The notes under the pieces were generated by a model. The model searched no databases, had not been told where the DNA came from, and saw only the letters and a list, made by a program, of their open reading frames with translations. A DNA stretch of 64,000 bases. It comes from Phyllostachys edulis. Taxonomy: Eukaryota; Streptophyta; Magnoliopsida; Poales; Poaceae. Below, one piece after another: positions 24,510 through 37,400 of this stretch. The position numbers and the translations under genes were made by a program. The stretch is taken from the NCBI GenBank assembly GCA_036346405.1, contig CM070546.1, positions 96,755,788 through 96,819,787 of the forward strand, given 5' to 3'. The number at the start of each line of letters is the position of its first letter. Within the stretch, counting starts at the first letter, position 1.

Positions 24510-24529
24510 CACCCCGAGGTTCACCCTCG

Positions 24530-24930
24530 CCCCTCGCATCCCAGAGCCGCCACCCTTTGAGCCCAATCGCCCTAGCGCCGCCACAATTCGACTTTTAGGG
24601 TTTTTGTCACTGCTGCAGTTTTTCTTCATTTCCTTTGCCGCCGGTGACGCATTGCCTCCGTGGAGTACATTGCCGGGACCGCCATCACCAGATCTATCTC
24701 TAGGACCCTTCCCCGACGCCAATACCCCGTCGGAGCGACCGTCCGACAATAACAGATCCGCTCCTCCACTTGAGCCTCGCCGCCAGCCACCATCGTCCAC
24801 CTCAACCACCCGGAGTTGCACCCAAAGGTTCGCAATAGCCTTAGCTTCATTCCCGTACCATCTGTTGCCGGTGAGACACCGTCGTTCTCCGTTGCCGTTG
24901 GTTCCTGTGCCATCGCCGCCGTCGAGATGA
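24530..24930 (+). other. GC-rich open frame downstream of the LTR TATA box
   Basis: The frame around 24448-24930 encodes a Pro/Ser/Arg-rich sequence containing PPLEPRRQPPSSTSTT. The related minus solo LTR has an alignable frame (43593-43198) with SLEARRRPPLSIPTT at the matching place and FAIALA shortly after. Conservation of frame between two diverged copies suggests it may be translated. It could be the first exon of the LTR split ORF. Confidence 0.4.
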
Positions 24931-25479
24931 CGTGTGCGCCTGTGTCACCAGCCACCTTAGCCTCTCTGCAGACGTGTCATCTGATGTGGCGCCGAGTCAG
25001 TGCCGCGTTAGTGCACGCGTGTGCAGTCCAGCCAAAACTCCCAGATCCAAACTTCCATAGATTGATTTCACCATGCACCAAGCCACTGCCTCGTGGGTCC
25101 CATTGTCAGATCCACTGTTCCGTGAACCCATGAACCATAGACCCCTGAGCCAATTCCGTGAGCCCGGTCTATAGACCGAGGGCCCACATGTTAGCCACCG
25201 CACCTTTTCTCCGGATTTATTTTAATTCAGAAGTTCCTTCGCTAATGTCATCCGACGTCATAAATCCGATTTTCTGTTAAAGAATAATTCGGATAATTCA
25301 GTTTTAGGGTTTTCTTTAGTTTCCAACTTCCCAAGCTCATATCTTTTGCATCCGAACTCCGTTTAAGCCCATTCAAATTTCTAAATTCGTCTAAATTCGA
25401 GATCTATTTATCTGAGATTTTTATTTAATTTTTGGAGTTTTTTTTCTTCTATTATTTATTTGCTTTCGTTTGCAAGTAG

Positions 25480-25554
25480 ACGTCGATACTTCGGGAAGAT
25501 TGGAAGAAGAAGAAGCACCTCAAGACCAAGATCAATACCAAGACCTTTTCCAAG
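25480..25554 (+). other. Candidate acidic mini-exon in solo LTR 23750-27110
   Basis: A T-rich tract and GTAG precede a 75-nt phase-1 exon reading V D T S G R L E E E E A P Q D Q D and then QYQDLFQ. It ends at CAAG|GCAAGT. The opposite-strand relative has a 75-nt exon at 42656-42582 with the same ends. Splicing to 26775 keeps the frame. Confidence 0.6.
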
Positions 25555-26774
25555 GCAAGTTATACCTTTGATCATATTGAACCCAGTTTTCTAAAATTAC
25601 TTTGATTCAAATTATTGCACTTATTTCAAGTATTTATTTAAATGCTTTTGGGTGTAGTTATTATCCCATTTGTTATGACCTCCTTGTCTAATTGTATGTC
25701 ATAATCTTTTGTCACCCTAGTTTGGTTCATTTAGTTGGTGCTATGGTATTACCAACATGGGATGGTTAGATACGATTAGATCACTTAGCCATGCTACGAG
25801 TCATCATCTCATGTAAGTTGCGAATATAAACTTGACTAAGTGACTATGGAACTATGTGATAAAAATGTGTGTACTATGTGCTATTACTCGTTGATGGCAT
25901 ATGTTGCACTTAACCAACAGGGTGGGAAAGGATTTAGACTGGGGCAAGTGGTGGATACTGTGTGCTACTTTTGGTGGATCTGTGTGCATGGGTCTGATAA
26001 CTTGTGTGCGTAGGGATTTGTAGTACATTGAAAGTCTTGTCTTGGTCAATTAAGGACTTAACTTTGTGCGCCATTGAACTGAGCCTCTCGTACAATCACA
26101 TGCCTGATAGGACAAGCCTAACTTAGTAAGTTATGGATTCTTGACATTGACTACTCAGGTAGTAGGTTAAACTGTGTTGTATGGGTGGAGGTGTGTTACC
26201 ACTGTGGTTGGGTGCACATCACGAGGCGGTTCGCTGTGTCCCTGTCCAACGGTGTGTGTTATGCCAAGCGCTGTGGAAGGGTTGGTATAGCATAAAGCAC
26301 ACTGGGAGTGTCAATGCTTGAGATGAAGTTTTGAAACATTTTGTTACGATTAGTGCTAGCTAGCTACACTAGCTGTATCGTGTAGGTAAAGTGTACAAAC
26401 TTTGCAGAGTGTTAAATCAATCTATTCGAATAGCTACGTCCGCGGTCATGGACATGCTCGGGGATTTCACACGAGGGGTAGATTTTCATGAAAACCTTGG
26501 GAAGGGAGATGTGTGACTTAAGTCATATGGCTATGTGAATAACTTGATTAGGCTATGTGTCCTTGTGAAATAAAATTGTTAAATTATTATCGTCTATTTG
26601 TTTTGAATTATGCTTTCAATCTATTACTTGTATTCAAACTACAAATGTCAGATTTCAAAAAAAGAGCCACGTAAGCCATTCCTTTGGAATAAGCCCGCAT
26701 CTATAATTGCATTTACGTGGTATGACTTATGCGTACTTGTTGTGTACTCATGCTTGTTGTAAAACATGCAACAG

Positions 26775-26824
26775 AAGAGGAGAAGTCATCGCTTGCTTTT
26801 GAGGAGTTCATCGAAGGTGCTTGA
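26775..26824 (+). other. Candidate terminal acidic exon in solo LTR 23750-27110
   Basis: After CATGCAACAG the frame reads E E E K S S L A F E E F I E G A and TGA. The GCGTAC...GTACTC inverted repeat lies just upstream (26731-26749). The intron from 25555 would be 1220 nt. Confidence 0.6.
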
Positions 26825-27935
26825 TCGTAGGGTTTTGATCCCAGTCGGTTGCCAGTGGTGAATTGATGGGATGCCGCTACCGTTTCTGTTTTCGCTGCTA
26901 TTTAGTTTCTTTGTCAGCCCTGCGTGGCTTAATAATTGTAAACTCGACCATAAGGTCAAAACCTTTATTTGTTGATCAAATTACACGTTTATGTTATTAA
27001 CTGCTTGTGTGGATCGATATTCACCTGTGTTGACACTGTGTGCACTAGCGTGATCCTAGACTAGTGCATTATATATAGAGGGTCCAGAATTGTATTTTTG
27101 GGTCCTGACATTGATTCAAGTAAAACGCATGCTACCACACGCAGTATATGGGTGCTGTATGGTTAAGTAGGGGGAAGGTTCTATTGTGTTAAGTCCCAAG
27201 GTGGTGTAAGGGCAATTGTGTTGATCATTTGTCCGGAGGAGCCGATGTAAATTTCTATACTGTGCATGGGAGCACCATTTTTCTTTATTTACATTGCATC
27301 GGTATTATCCAATACAACTTGTGAGCCGCTTAGCAAGTGCTATCCGACACTTGTACTAAGTAAGAGGACATCTTGCAAGGGGGGCTTATCTCAATAGGAT
27401 TTTCTTGCTAAAAATGACCGTATCTTGATTCTACCCGGCCGGCATACCTAAGGAAGTGTGTCATTGTTCGGAGACGTCCGGAGGCTTACGGGCTAGTCGA
27501 GTCATGTGAGTAAAGTAGTACACCTTTGTAGAGATAAATCTATTCGAATACCCATGTCCGCAGTTATGGATGATCGCTTGAGTTCGGTAGTTACTATTGT
27601 TAGACTTTGAATTAAAATTGGTGGGTACAACTTGGTATTCGGTATGAACGGATGTTCATGCATGTTTATGTATCAAAGTGGGCTTCTACTTTGGTTTTTG
27701 TTTGATTCATTTTCCTATCAATGTATCACTTTATCACATGACTTACTTCTACTTCAAATCTATTTTTAAAATGGCAATTGATAAACTAGTATGTGTAGGT
27801 TGAAAATTGTTGCGTTTTTTGCAAAACTAAAGCCACTAATGCTATTCTTTGAATGTACACTATGCATAACTAATTTTATCTTTGTGTAAGACTTGCGAGT
27901 ACAACTTTTTACTTAACCTGGCTGCAACGATTCAG

Positions 27936-27979
27936 GTGAGGAAGACTTCGAGCCCGATGAGCTCGTTAGTGTTGATTAG
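27936..27979 (+). other. Candidate terminal acidic exon in F 5' LTR
   Basis: After CAACGATTCAG the phase-1 frame reads G E E D F E P D E L V S V D and TAG. The 3' LTR copy (38236-38297) is longer, ending V D L G D I D E. Confidence 0.55.
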
Positions 27980-28500
27980 GCGACACTGACGAGTAGTGCT
28001 ATTTTTTAACCCCCAGTCGGTTGTCGATGGGTTATGGGCATACCATGCTGGACTTTTGGTTTATTTACTTTCTTTCGCTGCTACCATATGCTCTTATTTG
28101 AATTTGGCCGGTTGGCCACTTGTAATAGTTGTAGACTTGAACTACTATGATGTATGTCTTTTGAACCATTAATGTATGAATGTTGTATGGATGTGATTAA
28201 TGTTGTATGTGAGTTTGGGCATGTTGGTCGCTGATCTTGGGAGCCAACATGATCAAATGCTCGCTGTTCATGGATTCCATTTTAACTCACTAGGTGTGGT
28301 CTTTGATTGTTTAGAGAACCGATAATCATGCAGTACTTGCAGAGGAGCGGTACACATGATCACCGGGGCTCTAGTTTCGGTAAAGACCTCTCACTTAGAT
28401 GGAGTTAACATAGAATCCATTAACTTGAGGCCTAGAGTTATCTCTATAAGACCGGGAAGGCCTCGGTCTTACGGGAATAACCCGGGGGTCCTCACAGCGT

Positions 28501-28513
28501 TGGTATCAGAGCC
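28501..28513 (+). promoter_or_regulatory. Primer-binding site of element F
   Basis: TGGTATCAGAGCC, four bases past the LTR end, is complementary to the 3' end of plant initiator Met-tRNA and would prime minus-strand DNA synthesis. Confidence 0.92.
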
Positions 28514-28710
28514 ATACTAACTGTAGGTTAGAGATAGCACGGGCGTTAAGTTTAGCAAGCCCTTTGTCAAAATTATTTTCAACTTATCAAATGAATTTTA
28601 AGAAAGTTAAGTTGTGAATCTCTTTTATTCCTCATCCATCTTTGTATCATGCTCTTACCCTACTCTCATTTGATTTACAAACTAACTTATCTTGCCTCTC
28701 TTGTCCTTAG

Positions 28711-29518
28711 ATGAGTCATCAGTACCTTGTCAAGGAGACCCAAGCGGAAGATGTGGATGGATATCCGGCACTATTTAGAGACACGATGTGGAGGGCTAAC
28801 TTCGTATCAACCCCAATATTCCATCTACCAACACGACAGAGGACCAGGCATGGAGGAATACCTGGCGGTGGTTGACATCATTGCTAGACAAGTGTCAGGA
28901 AGTATCCCATACGGCTTTCAGGCGCGTGGCACATCCGAGGCTACATCATTACAGGAAGTGGCTCGTGTGGTCATGAGCCATCTTCATCATGACTTGACAG
29001 AGCTGTCTTAGCCACCATACGACCATTTCCTGCAGCAAGCTAGTGGCGCGGAGGTGAACACCTTCACCGAGATCCAGTATGGGGAAGATCCCCAAGTGAG
29101 ACAGTTAGCAAGACTGGTGCATAACATGGATCGGATCCATTGTTGTACCATGTACGAACTATGGGAGACACGACGTCGTCTCATAGCGGCCCAAGAGAAC
29201 CTTTAGCACCTGTATAGGATGGGCCTCGTTGACCGTAGCATGCTCTTTGGTGCAAACGAGACCTCCCCATATGCTTCTGCCCCATTTGAGTACCGTCTTC
29301 TTGAGGTGGAAGGGCGAGTACCCAATCTAGGATCGAGACACCAAGCTTGCTTGCCGGTGGGTTCCTCTCATGCCCAAAGGCCAGAACCCGCAGAAGGTCA
29401 TATAATCGAAATAGGATCCCCTCGTCGGCTTACCAATCCAGATAACCCTGAAGATATGGTATCACCTGGTTACTATTGGTTGAGCGAGTTTCTAGTGGGC
29501 TTTAACCGGAACCCTTAG
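28711..29518 (+). pseudogene. Upstream ORF of element F, broken
   Basis: This lies between the primer site and the nucleocapsid region. The main frame (28727-29011) includes MEEYLAVVDIIARQVSG and EVARVVMSHLHHDL. It continues after a TAG at 29009 through RQLARLVHNMDRIH and YELWETRRRLIAAQENL, a likely amphipathic helix, and after another TAG through 29219-29518. It does not look like the usual Retrotrans_gag core. It may be an extra ORF of the kind some long plant gypsy elements carry, or a diverged gag N-terminus. I do not recognise the family. Confidence 0.5.
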
Positions 29519-30012
29519 GATTGTAGCATGGTGAGCTCGCTGTCCGGATTTGTGTTTGGCGAGCATGCATCTTTAATCTTTATGTAATAGGGTAGTAGTT
29601 GTTGAACTCTTGTCGTAACATCGCAAAAACTTTTGTTTCGGGCAATTGTCATTTGTCTACAGGCATGGATGAATGTAATTGTACCGACAAACTATGATTT
29701 GCTTTAATGGAACTTATGATGGCCCTTGGCCTTTGTGTTTTCATTTCGAGTTAAGTTTTTGTGCATTTTTATACCATGTTGCATGCTAGGTTAAATAGTA
29801 TCTACTTGCTGTCCAGACATCTTTTTACGCCTGTTCAAGCGGACCTTATTTTTGTGTTACATACTGTCTGAGTGGCAACAGATGGCAGAAGCTTCAATCT
29901 GCTCAAGAGCTTAACCAGGGAAGAGGTCACCCTTCTCGGGGATGCAACACATCGTCGCTTATAGCAAGGAGGACCATGCTGAATCCCGCTGCCTCGAGAA
30001 GTGGCAAACCTG
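29519..30012 (+). other. Interior of element F with no intact coding
   Basis: No gag core domain is recognisable here, where one is expected before the zinc knuckles. Short frame pieces such as SFNLLKSLTREEVTLLGDA near 29895 show that coding once ran up to the knuckles. A deletion is likely. Confidence 0.45.
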
Positions 30013-31081
30013 ATGTATTTGTTTTAACTGTGGTGAAGTTGGGCACTTCGCACACCAATGCGAACTAAGGGTGTCAAACAAGGCCATGATGAAGGTCAAG
30101 GTCTATCGACGCTGTGGTAAGGAAGGACACTATGTAAACCAATGCACTACAAATTGTCCCAACTGTGACAGAGACCACACACCAGGAAGCTGTCTGACTA
30201 ATAAAGTCACTTGTTTTCTTTGTGAGGGACACGATCACTGTCCCAGGGAATGTCGTCTACACTGGATGATCACAAAGTCAGTCGAATTACAACAATGGGT
30301 TTTCCACGCGGCCGTCATCAAAGCGATCCCTGGCCAAAAAGATACGCAAGGGCAGTTTGGAGAGAAGCCAATAAGCTGTCACCAACAAAACAAGAAAGAT
30401 ACCCAAGTTACTTGCTTCGTTTGCGGCACTCCGGGGAATTTTACAATGTTTTTTTGGATAAGTGTCAAGCTTTTACTATTTATGATCAAGATCTTCAAGG
30501 TTCCTTTGATCAGGGGGGCCGATGTCACTTCTCAGCACGATGATCCGCCTCAAGTGCCCCATTTTCAAGCTCCGGTGCTACCAAGGCCTCCTACAGCGAC
30601 TCCACGACCTTCTCCACCAGCGGCACAGCAGCATAATGGGGGCAAAGGCTCCCGAAACAGCAGCGCATTCAAGCCAAACATCACTTGTTTCCATTGTGGC
30701 CGCATCGGCCACTATGCACATCAATGCCTTGCGAGGCAACGAGGACTGCCCCGGACTTATCAAGCTCCTACACCACCACCAGCTCTGTCAAGACCCTCAC
30801 CACCCTCTAGGGCAGCATCTACTCCTCCTCAAGTTCTTACCCGTGGCCAAGTGAACCACGTTACTGCTGAGGAGGGGAGCGACACACCCGACGTCGTTTT
30901 GGGTACTCTCTTTGTCAATTCTTTTCTAGCTACCGTTTTATTCGATTTGGGAGCATCTCATTCATTTATCAAGAAGTCCTTGCTGCACAACATCATTTTG
31001 AAATGCATACACTTCAGCCACCTTATCAAATCCAGTCACTGGGATTGGTTTTCCAAACCGATCAAGTCTGTCGGGACATAA
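30013..31081 (+). pseudogene. Nucleocapsid-protease region of element F with several zinc knuckles
   Basis: One open frame carries CFNCGEVGHFAHQC (30020-30061), YRRCGKEGHYVNQC (first Cys lost), CPNCDRDHTPGSC, CFLCEGHDHCPREC, an incomplete CFVCGTPGNF, and CFHCGRIGHYAHQC near 30690. A Pro-rich linker then leads to GQVNHVTAEE and the protease start. The protease motif reads LFDLGASHSFI: the catalytic DSG/DTG is DLG, so the enzyme should be inactive. The frame shifts near 31003 into the pol frame. Such knuckles bind retrotransposon RNA; most gypsy elements have one or two, so this many is unusual. Confidence 0.7.
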
Positions 31082-34000
31082 AAGTGGGAATACAAGGAGT
31101 TAACTTTTTGGCAAATCTAATAGTAATAACTTTAGTGGGTATTGATGTGATATTAGGGATGGATTGGCTGTCCAAAAACCTAAGGCAAATCAATTGTGCT
31201 CAACGGTCTATTTCTGTCACAAGCAAAGATGGCAATCAAGTCGTTTTTGCACCTTTAGTGGGCAATTCTTATCTCTATGCCTTGGAAGCTAGTACCTCCT
31301 TTGAATTGGAGAAAGTACTAGTGGTATGTGAGTATCCAGATGTATTCCTCGAAGAACTCCCGGGCATGCCCCCTGATCGAGAAGTTGAATTCGTCATCGA
31401 GATTGCACCCGGTACTACGCCCATTTCAAAACGGCTGTACCGAACACCTCCCAATGAGTTGGAAGAATTGAAGAAGCAACTCAAGGAACTCCAAAATAAA
31501 GGCTTTATTTGGCCGAGCTCCTCACCTTGGGGATGCCCGGCTATATTTGTCAAGAAGGACAAGATTTTGCGGATGTGTGTTGACTACCGTCCGTTGAACG
31601 AAGTCATTATCAAGAACAAGTATCCGGTTCCGTGGATTGATGATCTGTTCGACCAATTGAGTAGAGCCCAAGTATTCTCCAAGATTGATTTACGATTGGG
31701 CTATCATCAAATCAAGGTCAGAGCGGAAGATATCCCGAAGACGATATTCTCTACTCGTTATGGTTTGTACGAGTATAATGTGATGTCCTTCAGACTAACC
31801 AATGCTTCGACTTACTTCATGAACCTTATGAATTCAGTTTTCATGGAGTATTTGGATCAATTCATCGCTGTGTTCATCGACGACATCCTCGTCTACTCCA
31901 AGTCCAATGAAGAACACGAGCGGCACTTGCGGCTTGTGTTGGAGAAGCTTTGTCAACATCAACTCTATGCCAAATTCAGCAAATGCGAGTTCTGGCTTCA
32001 TGAAGTTAGTTTGTTGGGTTATGTTCTATCCAAGGGAGGTATCGCTGTTGATCCAAGAAAAGTGCAAGATGTCCTTGATTGGAAACAACCCAAGAGCGTC
32101 ACCGATATTCGCAGTTTTCTCGGACTTGCGGGTTATTACCGCAGATTCATCCAGAATTTCTCAAAAATTGCAAGGCCGATGACCCAGCTCTAAAGAAAGA
32201 AAAGAAGTTCAAATGGTCAGCGGAATGTGAGCAAAGCTTTCAGATCTTAAAAGAATGTCTAACCAAAGCTCCGGTACTCATCCTGCCGGATATTCACAAG
32301 AGCTTCGACATATACTGCGATGCATCTCGCCATGGGCTCGGTTGTGTACTCATGCAAGAGGGCTGAGTTGTGGCATATGCATCGAGGCAATTGAGGCCTC
32401 ATGAAGCTAATTATCCCATGCATGACTTGGAGCTTGCATCTGTAATTCATGCTCTGAAGATTTGGCGACATTACCTCATCGGTAATCGTTACGAGATCTA
32501 CACTGACGACAAAGGTCTCAAATATATTTTCACTCAAGCCGATCTGAACTTGAGGAAAACAAGATGGATTGAGTTGATCAAGGATTATGATTTGGAGCTC
32601 CATTATCATCCAGGGAAAGCCAATGTGGTAGCCGATGCTTTGAGAACAAAATCTCAATGCAATTGTTTTTCGGTAACTCCCACTTCGGCAGGCTTGTGTG
32701 CTGCAATGCAACATCTGCACCTGGGGATAATTGGAGATGGGTCTCTTGCTACCCTTAGTGTGAATTTCATGCTTGAGGAATAGATTAAAGAAGCTCAGAA
32801 GACTGACATGGAAGTGGTACAAATCCGGGAAGAAATGAAGCAAGGCAAGGCCAAATGCTTCACCGAAGATGCGCAAGGCACCCTATGGTTCGGGAATCAT
32901 TTGGTGGTGCCTAATGACCGTAATTTGAGAGAATTGATCCTCAAGGAAGCTCATAACTCTAAATTCTCCATACACCCCGGAAGTACCAAGATGTATCAAG
33001 ACTTGAAGAAGAGGCTATGGTGGAGTCAAATGAAGCGGTAGATCACGCAATATGTTGCCAAGTGCGATGTATGCCAGAGAGTCAAGGCTGAGCATTTGAG
33101 GCCAGCGGGTACTCTCCAACCTTTGCCTATTCCAAAGTGGAAATGGGAGGAAGTCACTATGGACTTCATCACTAGACTTCCAAGGACTCAAACGAGATCT
33201 GATTCCATAAGGGTAATCGTCGATCGTATGACAAAGGTTGCCCATTTCATTCCTATCAAGACCACCTACAACGGGGACAAGTTAGCAGAGCTTTATCTTT
33301 CAAGAATTGTCTATCTCCATGGTGTACCAAAGGTAATAGTTTCAGATCGTGGTCCTCAGTTTACATCCCATTTCTGGAAGTGCTTACATAAAGCAATGGG
33401 GACCGATCTATCTTTTAGCTCCGCTTACCACCCGCAAACAAATGGACAAACTGAGAGGGTGAACCAAGTTTTGGAAGACCTTCTCCGAGCATGTGTACTA
33501 TCCTATAGCAAGAATTGGGAGAAGTGTTTACCGTTTGCGGAGTTTTTCTACAACAATAGCTTCCAATCAAGCATACAAATGTCACCCTTCGAGACACTAT
33601 ATGGGAGAGATTGTAGGACACCCTTGAACTGGTCTGAAGCCAGGGAGAGACCATTCTATGGTTCAACCTTGGTGGAGGATGCCGAAGAGCAAGTTCGTAT
33701 CATCCGTGAGCGACTTCGGACGACTCAATCTCGTTAGAAGTCATATGCCGACCGTCGTCGTCACGAGTTGAGTTTCGAGGTGGATGATCATGTTTACCTT
33801 AAAGTCTCTCCGATGAAAGGAATGAGTCGTTTCCAAGTCAAAGGCAAATTGGCATCTTGCTACATCGAGCCAATCCGGATTATAGCAAAACTGGGACCGG
33901 TGGCCTATCAATTGGAGTTGCCACCATCACTTTTAGATGTGCATGACATGTTCCATGTATCACAACTGAAGAAGTGCCTTCGCATCCCAACTGAAGCAAC

Positions 34001-34205
34001 TGAGTTGGAAGAACTAAACTTGCAACCCGATCTTTCCTACCGGGAGCACCCAATTCTTATTTTTGAAGAGATGGAGCGCAAGACGAGAAATCACAACATC
34101 AAGTTCATTAAGGTTCAGTGGAGAAACCATACTGAAGATGAAGCGACTTGGGAACGTGAAGACCATATGCGAAATGAATATCCAGATCTTTTTCCTTCTG
34201 CTTAA
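31003..34205 (+). pseudogene. Pol of element F: RT, RNase H, integrase, chromodomain
   Basis: The frame opens with the protease end (VILGMDWLSK), then reverse transcriptase with FVKKDKILRMCVDYRPLN, YHQIKV and VFIDDILVYS (catalytic Asp pair intact, near 31872). A one-base deletion near 32190 shifts the frame at MTQL. RNase H follows (IYCDASRHGLG, VADAL), then the integrase zinc finger (CDVCQRVKAEH), core (MDFITRLP, VSDRGPQFTSHFW, NGQTERVNQ) and a chromodomain (IKFIKVQWRNHTEDEATWE) ending near 34205. In-frame stops sit at 32365, 32781, 33039 and 33735. Integrase D-D-E residues are visible. It is one of the better-preserved pol regions here but not functional. Confidence 0.88.
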
Positions 34206-34399
34206 AGTGCCTTCGAATCAAGAAAGGAAAGGTTAAACAAAACAATGGTAAGGAAAATGTAATAATCATTCCTTGTAAACTTGTATGATATCTTAGCACT
34301 ATCTTTGAAGGAAATCAAAACAACAGATGTTGTATTTTCTATTAGAACCTTCTAATCCAATCTCCAACCTATCTAGATCTCGAGGACGAGATCTTTTGT

Positions 34400-34415
34400 A
34401 AGGGGAGGGTAGGTT
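34400..34415 (+). promoter_or_regulatory. Polypurine tract of element F
   Basis: AAGGGGAGGGTAGGT lies directly before the 3' LTR start TGTCACATCC and would prime plus-strand DNA synthesis. Confidence 0.85.
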
Positions 34416-37400
34416 TGTCACATCCCCAATTAATAAATAAGAATTAGTATGCATCTCATCAGCATGCATCATGTTTATAAACATTTGCATAATTTATTGC
34501 ACTCGAAAAATCTCCAACAATTGTTACACAACACTTCAAAAATTTAACTCCAAACAATAATAGGAACAAAAACTTGTGATCATCATCTGGAAATAATTTA
34601 TTTAATTACTATGATAATTATCATGAATAAATATAAATTTTCCCAAATTTTTGGGAACAATTTCAAACCTCAGAAAATTCAAACACAATTCAATGACGCA
34701 TTTTAAGTTTGAAATTAAATTATATAAATTTAATTATAAACAGAGGGTTTCAAATTTTATTTGGGTACTAGGTCATCCTAGGAACACCTCTAATTTATTT
34801 CAGATTTTTAGGATTTTTATTTCTATTTTTAAACCTCTGGTCAATCTAGAATCAGTTTGAAACCAAATCAGTCAACCCATTCACTGTTCGTTGGGCTCAA
34901 ACCGAGCTCGAGTTCGACCGGGCCTAATCGACTTGGCTGAGCCAACTAACCTAATTGGCTCTGACCCGAGTCCAACCTGCACACCTTGTGCCACTAACGC
35001 GCTGGGCCCACACGTTAGGGTCGTCTCCCACCTCTCGCTGCATCACACAGGCCGTGCCCGCCACGCGCCTGTCGAGCCCTGCCGCATGCCGTCATCGTCA
35101 TGACCACATCACCCAAATCAGCCAGTCCTAGAGCTCCTCCACTTAACGCCTCCCTCACTCCGTCTCATTCTCGAGCTTAAACCCCACTCCTGCTCCTCCT
35201 TTTGCTTCACTTCTCCTCGCACCCGAGAGGAGGAGGACGCTTGTGCATGCTCCGTTCTTAGGTAAGCCCAAAGTCATGGCATCCCCTAGTCTTGCTATTG
35301 CCTGGCATGTCCATTTTTCCTAATTCTAGTGTTTGTCATCGCTTGTAGAATCCGGAACAACGAAGTGTCCATTGCTTCTCTAGAGCGCGCACCCGAGACC
35401 ACCTCCGTGCGAACATAGCCTCCGGTGAGCTCCTTCGCATTTCTTGCGCGTCAAAATACGCCTTTTAGCCTAACAAGACTTTCCCCTCAATCAATTTGTC
35501 GGATGTTACTCAGGAGCTCAAGAATTTTGGTTTTCCCTTCACGGCCATGAGAACCCCTTTTCTTCTTTGGCGACGTTTCGGTAAGGCATTACCAAATTAC
35601 TCATGTTCACACCATCTCCTAGGTTCCTTTGAGCTTTTTCGACAGCTAGTTTCCTTTCTCCTACCTCAGGTTGACATCTCCACGTTGGACCTCGTCGCCG
35701 CTGTCACCATTGCTATGGACAAGCTCACTCCAGCGATCTCCTAACCCCTTCATTGTTCGGGTAAGTTCTACAAACCTTGTAGGAGCTAGTACGTGCATTC
35801 TTTTTCTTAGTACATGGCCTTGGTGTCGCATGCACCTACACCGTAGGTTCGCCGCCGCTCACCGTCGGCTAGCCGTCGTTCTAGGCCGGCTCAGCCGCCG
35901 CCACCACTACCAAGAGGTGTGCATAGCTATTGTGGTTCCATTCATACCATTGGCTCGCGCCGCCGTGTCTGGGAACGCCGGCGAGGCTCCGGTCAACACC
36001 GAGCCATTTTGTCAGAACGCCTGACAATTCCTGTAGCTGAGCCATTGGGGAATAAGTGCGGTGATTAGCTCTTAATTGCGAACCACGGTCGAAAAACACG
36101 TTTAATGTGTAATGGATATCATCAGAGGCTGCCAGGTGGCCCCAGGCATTAAGTGGATTAGTCCACGGTGGTAGACCAGCGGACCAGTGCGAGTGGCTAG
36201 GTCCGCGCACTATTTCGTGCACCAGGTCAATGACAAGTAGGGCACACATGTTAGTTCGGTTAAAAATTCAGAGTTTAAATGAAAAATACACTGTGCTTTA
36301 GGTCCCACTGGTCAGTGCCTATGGCTAGCATGGCTCTCGGTAAGAAAAGTAGTGAATGCTTTAGAAACATTCGAAATCTATTTATTTGCACACCGAAAAA
36401 TATGAATAACTTCAAAAATGCATAACTAATTCATCTTAACTCCAAAATGGGTGAAACCGGTGTTGGTAATTTTAATTTTGAATGAAATTTATTATAAAGT
36501 TGGTTTCAAACATGTCTCTATAGCAGAGAGTATAGTTTTGGAAAATGATCCATAACTCTATTATTTTTACAATAGAAAAATGTTGATAACTTTGAAAATT
36601 CATAACTAATTCATAAAGACTGCAAATGAGATGAACCAAGATATTTTGGACTTGTAATAATATTATATATTTATCCATATAATCCTTGTATCCCCCACTG
36701 CTCTGCAAAATTTGGCCAAATAATTAAATTGAAGGAATAGTGACAAATGGGAATTTCCAGAAATCTGAAATTCAAATGGCCATGACTCTCACACACTAAA
36801 TAAAAATGTAATAATTCTTTCACCTAAATTCATCTAAAATCATGAACTAGCCACTGTAGAAAATTCATGCATTTTTGAGCACTTTGATTTTTGAGGCATT
36901 TCTCAGTGTTTATCAATATCGTTAATTCCGAAGCCATTGATATTGACTCCTATGCCACTGAGAGTGAGCAATTGATCTACTAGCAAGTATAGAATCATTT
37001 GGTTTTCAATAAGTTAGTGTATTGATAATTGCTTACATGCTTATTTTGCCATGTCACTATTTTTGTGATGTGTAGTTAGCTATATCCTAAATCATGAGGT
37101 TATCTTTGAATTATTCTAGTTCTACATGCTTAATTTAGGTTGTGTGAAATATATTATACGGGTTTGCTTAGCCATGCAAGTCTAGAAACGGTAGTTTGAT
37201 TGTCAGGATTAACCCGATAATTATGGGAGAAACACACTTTCTTATATATTTTTTATTACAGATCTTCGTATCTATTTTATGAGTCAAATTTTGTCATTTT
37301 AAATGAGTTTTGGGGTCTGGACAAGTGGTTGCTAGTGAGGGTGCCTTCGTGCATGAGATCGGGTATGTGGTTGACTTGTCCGGACCAACAAGGACTGAAC

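Larger units (their letters stand above)
23750..27110 (+). mobile_element. Solo LTR (3361 bp) inside F's 5' LTR
   Basis: It begins TGTAACATCCC and ends GGGTCCTGACA, with TSD TTGAT (23745-23749 and 27111-27115). The empty site exists in F's 3' LTR. A TATA box (TATAAATAG) is at 24501-24509, followed by a GC-rich block. The inverted element 41046-44260 belongs to the same family. Confidence 0.93.
20719..28496 (+). mobile_element. 5' LTR of element F (about 4.4 kb without nested solo LTR)
   Basis: It matches 34416-38794 throughout, except for the 3361-bp solo LTR at 23750-27110. The uninterrupted site is visible in the 3' LTR near 37415-37425 (GTCGTTGATTTAAG). It ends CCTCACA directly before the primer-binding site. 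Candidate split-ORF exons are 23230-23292 and 27936-27979. Confidence 0.9.
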
